Below the pieces are notes generated by a model that made no database searches, was not told the DNA's origin, and worked only from the letters and a program-made list of their open reading frames with translations. Below are positions 57,627-64,000 of a stretch of 64,000 nt of DNA, one piece after another (positions within the stretch are counted from its first letter, which is position 1; every line of letters begins with the position of its first letter). The translations under genes and the position numbers were made by a program. Source of the DNA: an uncultured Clostridia bacterium (GTDB taxonomy: Bacteria > Bacillota > Clostridia > UBA1381 > UBA9506); contig CAKSBF010000005.1 in assembly GCA_934438075.1 (NCBI GenBank), forward strand, positions 88,694 through 152,693, given 5' to 3'.

Positions 57627-59252
57627 ATGCAGACCAAAAATTTATTCAAAAAAGCAATGATAACAATGTGCTCGGCAGTTATGCTTATGGGAATAAGCGC
57701 TATCGGCGTAAATGCGGCACAAGGTACCGTCGGAGAGTTTACAGTTGAAAGAAATTATAAAAGCGGAAACGTTGTAAGAATTATATCGTACAGCGGAAAT
57801 GGTGGAGATATTGTTCTTCCCGAAAAGGTTACAATAGCTGAACAGGAATATACGATTGAAAGTGTAGGAGCGGGATTCGCCAATAATGCCAAGATTACAA
57901 GCGTTCAAATCCCCGAGGGGTACAAAACTATTGAGGCATCTGTTTTTGAAGGCTGCGCAAACTTAAAAAGCGTTACGATTCCGGGATCAATGGAATTGAT
58001 TTCAGCGTCGGCTTTTAAAGATTGTCCCAATCTCGAGACAATAACATTTGCCGACGATACCGCATCCTCTTTATCTGTTAAAAACGATATTTTTGCCAAT
58101 TGTACATCACTTACTTCAATTAATTTGCCGAAGAGATTAAGCTCGGCAACCAATAACTTTCTGCGTGGTTGTACCGCCCTCGCCTCTGTATCCATTGCGG
58201 AGGGCGCGGAAAAATTTACGGTCAGCGACAACATTTTATATGATATAAGCGAAGATACCGCCGCAATTGTTGCATATCCTTTCGGAAAAACCGAAACCGA
58301 GTTTACCATTCCGACCGAAATCAATAATAAAACGGTTGCGGAAATCGCAATGCACCTGTTCAGAGAAAACGGAACATTAAAGAAAATCACTGTTCCCGAC
58401 ACTGTTACAACAATCGGCGGATTTGCTTTCAATGATATGACCGCCGTTCAGGAAATCGTTCTCGAACATACAGTTGCACCGACCTTGAATTCTTATGTTT
58501 TTGCCGGCTTGCCGTCTGGAAGCAAAATTATCGTAAAAAACGATGACGTTGCAAATAAAATAACAAGCGGCTCAAATTTCTATACACCGGCTAACACAAC
58601 CATTACCGTTGCAGGTTCTGAACCCGAAACAAAGACCGTTTCCGCCACCTTTTCAATTGCGGCCGAACCCGAAATAAAGGACGGCAAACCGGTTTACGGA
58701 ATTTATCTCGACAATGCGGAAAATGTTAATGCTGTTATTTTAAAGGTATTGTTTGATTCGGCAAAGGTTGACAAAGGCGAGATAAATTCGGCAAACGATA
58801 AATTCACAAGCGGCACATCGACCTGGACAGAGGAAAACGGCAAGCTCATATTAAAAGTATACTTAGGTATTCTGAATAATGTTACGGGCTTTACCTCAAC
58901 CGACAAAACAAAGCTTGCTGAAATCACCGTTCCGTTAAAAGACGGCACAAAGGGAAATATTACAGCGGAGATATCGGATGCAAAGGCGGCGGGCGTTGTC
59001 AGCGAAGATGAATCGGCGATGAACGGTACGGTTACAATCGGCACAGCTTCGGCAAGTGTATTTATTCCGAGTTATGATGTAAACGGAGACGGAACAGTTG
59101 ATATTATCGATATTACCGAGGCACAGAGATATTATCAAGCAAAATCAACGGTTGCAAACTGGGAAACAGCAAAGGCTATGGATGTAAACGGTGATAACAA
59201 GGTTGATATTCAAGACTATATAGATATATTTAACAACTTAAGAGATTTCTAA
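57627..59252 (+). CDS. secreted BspA-type leucine-rich-repeat protein with cohesin-like and dockerin-like domains
   Basis: Encodes 541 aa. The signal peptide (about 1-31, ending VNAAQ) is followed by BspA-type LRR_5 repeats at 60-300: SVTIPGSMELISASAFKDCP and TSINLPKRLSSATNNFLRGC. Next is a cohesin-like sandwich (about 335-470: YGIYLDNAENVNAVILKVLF) and a dockerin-like pair (YDVNGDGTVDIIDITEAQRY and MDVNGDNKVDIQDYIDIF). LRR_5 repeats usually mediate protein or matrix binding. AAAGGAGAAAAACT precedes ATG. It is the first of three plus-strand surface genes, divergent from the S8 protease. Confidence 0.85.
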   Translation: MQTKNLFKKAMITMCSAVMLMGISAIGVNAAQGTVGEFTVERNYKSGNVVRIISYSGNGGDIVLPEKVTIAEQEYTIESVGAGFANNAKITSVQIPEGYKTIEASVFEGCANLKSVTIPGSMELISASAFKDCPNLETITFADDTASSLSVKNDIFANCTSLTSINLPKRLSSATNNFLRGCTALASVSIAEGAEKFTVSDNILYDISEDTAAIVAYPFGKTETEFTIPTEINNKTVAEIAMHLFRENGTLKKITVPDTVTTIGGFAFNDMTAVQEIVLEHTVAPTLNSYVFAGLPSGSKIIVKNDDVANKITSGSNFYTPANTTITVAGSEPETKTVSATFSIAAEPEIKDGKPVYGIYLDNAENVNAVILKVLFDSAKVDKGEINSANDKFTSGTSTWTEENGKLILKVYLGILNNVTGFTSTDKTKLAEITVPLKDGTKGNITAEISDAKAAGVVSEDESAMNGTVTIGTASASVFIPSYDVNGDGTVDIIDITEAQRYYQAKSTVANWETAKAMDVNGDNKVDIQDYIDIFNNLRDF

Positions 59253-59264
59253 TAAGGAGCAGAT

Positions 59265-61718
59265 ATGAAGAATAAAATTTTAAACAAATTATCTGTGCTG
59301 ATGATTACTGCGGCTATGCTGATGGGATTTACCGTCAGCGTATCCGCAGGAAACGACGGACTCATCGGCGCAAATATTAAGGACGGCGTTCTGAAGGGAT
59401 ATTACGGAAGCGGCGGAGATATTAAAATCCCCGATACGGTTACCGTGATTGACGGAGACGCTTTTTTAAAGAATGATAACGTGACAAGCGTAACCATTCC
59501 CGGCAGCGTGCAGGTGATCGGCTACCATGCATTTGACGGCTGCACGGAACTTGAACGCGTAATTTTTGAGGATCCGACAGACGGTGCGGATATGATTATC
59601 CGCCTGAGTGCCTTTGCAAATTGCCCCAAGCTGACCGAGTGCGAAATTCCGGCGGTGGCAACCTATGTAACCGCAAATGTATTCAAAGGCTGCACAAGTA
59701 TGGACAAAATAACGGTTCACCCCAAAAATCCATACTACGTCACAGACGAAAACGGCGTCATGTTCGGTCCGTGGGTAGACGAGGGCGTTCCGCAGTATGA
59801 TGATCCCAACCTGACTCTGACAGCTTACCCGAGCGGTAGGGCAGGCGGATACACAATACCGGAACATGTAAACGGCAGAACGGTAGATAGAATTTGGGCA
59901 AGCGCTTTTAATTGCGCTGAAAAGCTGACCGATATCGACATACCCGAAACAGTGAAGATTATAGGCGGCAACGCTTTTGAAAAAACAGGTCTGACCGATG
60001 TTACCATTCCGGATACCGTCCAAAAACTCGACTCAGGTGCGTTTGAAGATTGCACCAAGCTTACGCATGTAAAACTTCCGAAAGGTATGACAAGCATTTC
60101 TCACAGTTTGTTTAAGGGTTGTACGAGCCTTTCTTCAATAGATTTTCCCGAATCGGCAACAAACATTGAGATGTATGCCTTTGCAGACTGTAAATCGCTT
60201 ACAAATTTGATTCTTCCCGATGGGATTGTGAATATAACGCTTGCTGCATTTGAGGGTTGCACAAATCTGCAGAGAGTCGTTATCCCTGCTAGCGTTACGG
60301 GATTTCCTAATGACGATACCGTAGGTGCTTATGATATGTTCCCGGATAGTCCGAGAACATTGGTGGTTTATGTTGAAAAAGATTCAGGCGGTGAACGTTG
60401 GGCGATAAATAATGTCGAGGACTGGGGATATCAGTACAAAATTCTCCCCGACGTATCAAATCTCGACTCCATAAATCCGGGAAGTTTTTATTTAATTAAC
60501 CTTGATAAGAAAATCAAAGTTGAGGGTGAATTTTCGATTAATTCACATCTCACGGCAGAAGAGATTTATTCAGGTGATGAGTATAACGCCTTTAAGGCGA
60601 AATCATCCGACAGAGCACTAAGCGTGTACAAAATTTCGGCAACCCCGGACAGCAGTACAGATGAATACACCGTAAGCATCGGATTGCCCGACGGCTATTC
60701 AAAGAATGCAAAACTGTATTTTTACAGTGACGGAGAGGCTTCGGAAATTTCATCGTCGATGGTAAACAAAACATTTACCGCGCAGACGAATAGTTTGGGC
60801 TATTTTGCAGTAATCGACTCCTCTATATCAGGCGGAAATAATGATGAAGTGACAAAGGTAACGTTAAATAAGACCTCCGCTTCTATGAAAAAAGGCGATA
60901 AGCTTCAGTTATCGGCAACGGTGTTACCTCAGACAGCGGCAGATAAATCCGTTAAGTGGGAAAGCTCAGACCGCTCAGTTGCAACAGTTGACAGCAAGGG
61001 GATTGTAACAGCTGTTTCGGCAGGCAGAGCAAAAGTTACGGCGACAGCTATTAACGGAACTAACGCATACTGTGCGATAAGTGTTACGGATTCCGAATCT
61101 CCCGAGCCGGTCAATGAGAAAATAGAAACCAAAGCGGCATTAGCAGCTGACAAAATTGCAGCAGAAAAAGGAAAGTCATATTTTACACTTTCGCTGTCAG
61201 ATGCTTCAAGAATTGCAAATCTTCAGCTGACCTTTGAAGCTCCAACAGATGACGTTAAAATCATTGGAAATAACGGATTTACCGTTATCGGTGACATTAG
61301 CGGCGAAACAAGCGGCGGTAAATATACGGGTACCGCTGTGCTGGGATTTTTAAATGCTGACAGCAGCCTGTTTTCAGCTGACCAATCGACAGCAATTGCA
61401 AAAATCATTGTAAATACAGAAGGTTCTTCACTTAAAATCACCGATTTAAAAGTATCAGGTTGGGATTCGGGTAAAAACGTAAAGTACGGCACTGTAAACG
61501 AAATCAACCCGGCTGAGGCAACATTTACCGATGCGCTCACCTATGATGTAAACGGCGACGGAAAGATTGACCTTTTAGATATTACCGAGGCACAGCTTTA
61601 TTATCGTGCTGACAAAAATAGCACAAATTGGAGCATAGCATCAAAATGCGACTTTAACGGCGACAATAAAATTGACATAGAAGATTATATGACGATTTGG
61701 CTAAACTTTACAAAATAA
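59265..61718 (+). CDS. secreted BspA-type LRR protein with BIG2, cohesin-like and dockerin-like domains
   Basis: Encodes 817 aa. Signal peptide about 1-27 (ending VSVSAGN); LRR_5 repeats about 35-380 (SVTIPGSVQVIGYHAFDGCT, DIDIPETVKIIGGNAFEKTG and several more). An unassigned beta region (400-520) is followed by a BIG2 domain (about 523-605: VTKVTLNKTSASMKKGDKL), a cohesin-like sandwich (about 615-755) and a dockerin-like pair (YDVNGDGKIDLLDITEAQLY and CDFNGDNKIDIEDYMTIW). It starts 12 bases after the upstream LRR gene, with TAAGGAGC as ribosome site. It is an enlarged relative of the previous protein, co-translated with it. Confidence 0.85.
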   Translation: MKNKILNKLSVLMITAAMLMGFTVSVSAGNDGLIGANIKDGVLKGYYGSGGDIKIPDTVTVIDGDAFLKNDNVTSVTIPGSVQVIGYHAFDGCTELERVIFEDPTDGADMIIRLSAFANCPKLTECEIPAVATYVTANVFKGCTSMDKITVHPKNPYYVTDENGVMFGPWVDEGVPQYDDPNLTLTAYPSGRAGGYTIPEHVNGRTVDRIWASAFNCAEKLTDIDIPETVKIIGGNAFEKTGLTDVTIPDTVQKLDSGAFEDCTKLTHVKLPKGMTSISHSLFKGCTSLSSIDFPESATNIEMYAFADCKSLTNLILPDGIVNITLAAFEGCTNLQRVVIPASVTGFPNDDTVGAYDMFPDSPRTLVVYVEKDSGGERWAINNVEDWGYQYKILPDVSNLDSINPGSFYLINLDKKIKVEGEFSINSHLTAEEIYSGDEYNAFKAKSSDRALSVYKISATPDSSTDEYTVSIGLPDGYSKNAKLYFYSDGEASEISSSMVNKTFTAQTNSLGYFAVIDSSISGGNNDEVTKVTLNKTSASMKKGDKLQLSATVLPQTAADKSVKWESSDRSVATVDSKGIVTAVSAGRAKVTATAINGTNAYCAISVTDSESPEPVNEKIETKAALAADKIAAEKGKSYFTLSLSDASRIANLQLTFEAPTDDVKIIGNNGFTVIGDISGETSGGKYTGTAVLGFLNADSSLFSADQSTAIAKIIVNTEGSSLKITDLKVSGWDSGKNVKYGTVNEINPAEATFTDALTYDVNGDGKIDLLDITEAQLYYRADKNSTNWSIASKCDFNGDNKIDIEDYMTIWLNFTK

Positions 61719-61731
61719 TTTACACGCAATA

Positions 61732-61760
61732 CAGGGCTGTATATTTTTAATACAGCCCTG
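61732..61760 (+). promoter_or_regulatory. intercistronic stem-loop before the SLH-cohesin gene
   Basis: An 11-bp perfect stem, CAGGGCTGTAT (61732-61742) with ATACAGCCCTG (61750-61760), closes a 7-nt loop. No T-run follows. It ends 9 bases before the ribosome site of the SLH-cohesin gene and resembles processing hairpins that set unequal protein amounts in cellulosome operons. Confidence 0.65.
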
Positions 61761-61777
61761 CGATGCAAGGAGGATAT

Positions 61778-62911
61778 ATGAACAGATTAACAAAGAAAAC
61801 GTTGATTGCTGCTGCGGCTCTTTACTTTTGCGTTTCTTCTTTTTCCGCATATGCGGCACAAATCACCCCATCAGATACAAACATCACTCTTAGTAAAAAT
61901 AATAAGGAAATCTCCTTTGATATTTATTTGGAAACGGAGGCTGCATTTGCAGGTGCAGAATTTGGTGTAAAACCATCACAAAGCGACGTGAAATTTTCAT
62001 CCCTTACTTTGTCAGATGAATTAAAAAACGAGTCCAAAGTGCAAACTATAAAAGATGGCTGCCTTTACTTCGGATTCTTCTCAAACACAAATAAATACAA
62101 TGCGGGGAATCAAAAAATAGCAACATTAAATTATTCATACAGCGGAAGCGCCGAAAGAACGGTTTCACTGGTTGAATCAAAGATTGTAACAGTTGATGAA
62201 AACAACAAAACTATCGGCGACACTTCATCAAAACCATTTACCATAACCATAACTCGTTCGGGCGGAGGATCTTCCTCCGGCGGAGGTTCGGGCAGCGGCG
62301 GTATAAAAAAGCCGGATATAACTCTGCCGGACATCTCAAAGCCTTATTTGGACAAGAGCTTTACTGACGTTGAAGGACATTGGGCAGAAAATGATATTTA
62401 CAACGGCGTAGAAAACGGGTTGTTCACCGGTGTTTCGGATACTCTCTTTGAGCCCGAAGGAACGGTTACAAGAGCGATGGCTGTTACAGTTCTCGGAAGA
62501 TTTTCAAAGGATAGCATAATAAACTCAAAATCGGTATTTACTGATGTTTCGACAGATAAATACTATGCAAACTATGTTTCTTGGGGCGCGGAAAACAGTA
62601 TTGCAAAAGGCATAAATACATCAGAATTTGCCCCTGAAAACTCCGTTACTCGTGAACAAATCTCAGCAATGATAGTGCGCTATCTGAATTATAAAGACAT
62701 TACACTGCCGAACGCCTCCACAGCAATAAAAAACCATAGCGACTATGAGCGGATTTCAGACTACGCAAAAGAAGGTATGGCAATATGTTACGAAATGGGA
62801 CTCATAAAAGGTCATGATAACGGACTTATCGATCCACAAGGAAATTTAACACGGGCACAGCTTGCCTCTGTCATGGCAAGACTCGCTGATTATATTGAAG
62901 ATATGAGGTAA
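61778..62911 (+). CDS. SLH-anchored surface protein with N-terminal cohesin-like domain
   Basis: Encodes 377 aa. The signal peptide (about 1-28, ending FSAYA-AQ) is followed by a cohesin-like beta-sandwich (about 30-145: ISFDIYLETEAAFAGAEFGV, CLYFGFFSNTNKYNAGNQKI), a Gly/Ser linker (GGGSSSGGGSGSGGIKK) and three SLH repeats (190-377: SFTDVEGHWAENDIYNGVEN, VFTDVSTDKYYANYVSWGAE and NHSDYERISDYAKEGMAICY). It would be fixed to the wall while its N-terminal domain faces outward. ATG at 61778 follows AAGGAGG. Placed after two dockerin-like proteins, it is a plausible anchoring scaffold. Confidence 0.85.
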   Translation: MNRLTKKTLIAAAALYFCVSSFSAYAAQITPSDTNITLSKNNKEISFDIYLETEAAFAGAEFGVKPSQSDVKFSSLTLSDELKNESKVQTIKDGCLYFGFFSNTNKYNAGNQKIATLNYSYSGSAERTVSLVESKIVTVDENNKTIGDTSSKPFTITITRSGGGSSSGGGSGSGGIKKPDITLPDISKPYLDKSFTDVEGHWAENDIYNGVENGLFTGVSDTLFEPEGTVTRAMAVTVLGRFSKDSIINSKSVFTDVSTDKYYANYVSWGAENSIAKGINTSEFAPENSVTREQISAMIVRYLNYKDITLPNASTAIKNHSDYERISDYAKEGMAICYEMGLIKGHDNGLIDPQGNLTRAQLASVMARLADYIEDMR

Positions 62912-63072
62912 AATAACATTATTATCAGGTGATAAAGCGCTGCATGGCATTAATCTACTTTTTCCCGGCAGACAGCTTTACCGCGCCGGCAGAACCTTTT
63001 AGCAGCGGAAAATTTAACGTCACAAAACTGATCGCATTGGCAAAACTGAAGTGAGTAAAGGAGGTTTTCCAA
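62912..63072 (+). other. spacer upstream of the ZIP transporter
   Basis: No gene seen. It contains GCGCCGGC-rich partial hairpin sequence near 62970-62995 and the ribosome site AAAGGAGG of the ZIP gene. No clear promoter was recognised. Confidence 0.4.
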
Positions 63073-63849
63073 ATGCCGGTATTCTACGGTATACTGATTC
63101 CATTTCTCGGCACAACGATTGGGGCAGCATGTGTATTCTTCATAAAAAAAACACTGAGTGACACCATTCAGCGTTCACTGACCGGCTTTGCCGCTGGAGT
63201 AATGGTTGCAGCCTCCGTTTGGAGTCTGCTGATTCCTTCCATTGAACAATCAAAAAATATGGGTAAGCTTTCTTTTTTGCCTGTCGTCATTGGTTTTTGG
63301 AGTGGTGTTCTTTTCCTGCTTGCACTTGACCACGTAATTCCACACATGCATGCAAAAAGCAGTCAAACCGAGGGCCCTAAAACAAAGCTTCAGCGAACAA
63401 CCATGATGGTTCTGGCAGTCACCCTGCACAATATTCCAGAAGGAATGGCTGTGGGTGTAATGTATGCCGGATATGTAGTTGGTAACTCCCAAATTACCGT
63501 AGCAAGCGCACTAGCACTGTCTCTCGGCATTGCCATTCAAAACTTTCCGGAAGGTGCAATTGTCTCTATGCCCCTGTGCTCCGAAGGCAAAAATAAAAGT
63601 AACGCCTTTCTCAGCGGAATACTTTCCGGGATAGTCGAACCGATCGCTGCTGTAATAACTCTTCTTGCTGCACAGTTAATTATTCCGATACTACCATATC
63701 TTTTAAGCTTTGCCGCTAGTGCTATGCTCTATGTGGTTATAGAAGAATTGGTCCCCGAAATGTCTCAGGGCAAACACTCAAATATTGGTACATTATTTTT
63801 TGCTGTCGGGTTTAGCGTTATGATGATCTTGGATGTTGCGCTCGGATAA
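63073..63849 (+). CDS. ZIP-family divalent metal transporter
   Basis: Encodes 258 aa with about eight helices. AVTLHNIPEGMAVGVMYAGY (HNIPEG) and LGIAIQNFPEGAIVSMPL (NFPEG) are the metal-binding helix motifs of the ZIP (ZupT/GufA-type) family, which imports zinc or similar divalent ions. A His-containing cytosolic loop (DHVIPHMHAKSSQTE) lies between helices three and four. AAAGGAGGTTTTCCAA precedes ATG. No metal regulator site was recognised. Confidence 0.9.
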   Translation: MPVFYGILIPFLGTTIGAACVFFIKKTLSDTIQRSLTGFAAGVMVAASVWSLLIPSIEQSKNMGKLSFLPVVIGFWSGVLFLLALDHVIPHMHAKSSQTEGPKTKLQRTTMMVLAVTLHNIPEGMAVGVMYAGYVVGNSQITVASALALSLGIAIQNFPEGAIVSMPLCSEGKNKSNAFLSGILSGIVEPIAAVITLLAAQLIIPILPYLLSFAASAMLYVVIEELVPEMSQGKHSNIGTLFFAVGFSVMMILDVALG

Positions 63850-63960
63850 TCTCGCAAACAATTATTAATACCACAATATTCCTGCAAAGATTACAAAAAC
63901 ATTCCCGTTTGCAGACGCATGTATGGAAAACAACCTGAAATAAACTTTGTCAGAAAAAGT

Positions 63961-63995
63961 AAAAGAGCCTTGAAAACGCAGTGTCTTCAAGGCTC
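63961..63995 (-). terminator. terminator of an off-window minus-strand gene
   Basis: GAGCCTTGAA (63965-63974) pairs with TTCAAGGCTC (63986-63995). On the minus strand TTTTAC follows, so it ends a gene beyond the window edge. Confidence 0.75.
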
Positions 63996-64000
63996 CGACG

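Overview
The window looks like a chromosomal segment of an anaerobic, spore-forming, Gram-positive Clostridia (Bacillota). Support: scpA/scpB, ytfJ, spmA/spmB and a dacF-type carboxypeptidase gene; formate-tetrahydrofolate ligase; S-layer-homology (SLH) surface proteins; strong AGGAGG-type ribosome sites; and frequent TTG starts. The pectin-type polysaccharide locus and dockerin-bearing surface proteins fit a gut or fibre-degrading lineage (a Monoglobus-like organism would fit, but I cannot prove it).

Layout. 1-6740 is accessory: a truncated metallo-beta-lactamase-fold gene, two copies of a hairpin repeat, then a tight operon of unknown purpose. It encodes two SAM methyltransferases, an alpha/beta hydrolase, two small membrane proteins and two L-2-amino-thiazoline-4-carboxylate-hydrolase-like proteins. 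A relic of an ABC ATPase follows. The segment abuts the 3' end of a tRNA-Leu gene. 6739-22607 is mostly core: tRNA-Leu(UAG), rlmH, a YycJ/WalJ-like hydrolase, a split ThrE-type exporter, a ROK regulator divergent from a Gfo/Idh/MocA dehydrogenase with a 27-bp palindromic operator, a thioesterase / XRE-cupin / acyl-CoA-synthetase operon, a VanW lipoprotein, a site-2-protease / scpA / scpB / DUF2953 / ytfJ operon, a rhamnose operon (cupin, rhaB, rhaM) and a pyridoxamine kinase.

22715-46931 is a polysaccharide-utilization locus read mainly on the minus strand. In transcription order it has a YtcQ/LplA-type binding lipoprotein, two permeases, two SLH proteins, a fibronectin-III protein, three paralogous oligogalacturonate-lyase-like (PL22) beta-propellers, an FAD oxidoreductase and a GH105-type unsaturated glucuronyl hydrolase. 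A membrane AraC-type regulator lies next to it on the plus strand. The same 32-bp element sits with identical geometry over the -35 region of three promoters: the locus operon, a frameshifted DMT transporter and the regulator itself. Together with rhaB/rhaM this suggests uptake and breakdown of rhamnogalacturonan or pectin oligomers.

47044-53303 is core again: fhs, tepA, spmA/spmB, a D,D-carboxypeptidase and a monoacylglycerol-lipase-like hydrolase. 53316-62911 is a divergent surface-protein cluster. It encodes a subtilisin-family protease and two leucine-rich-repeat proteins, each ending in a cohesin-like beta-sandwich plus a dockerin-like EF-hand pair, and an SLH protein with a cohesin-like N-terminus. 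This looks like a small non-cellulosomal cohesin/dockerin-type surface assembly and is, with the unknown operon at 1.2-6.2 kb, the best candidate for an undescribed system. A ZIP metal transporter and the terminator of an off-window gene close the window.
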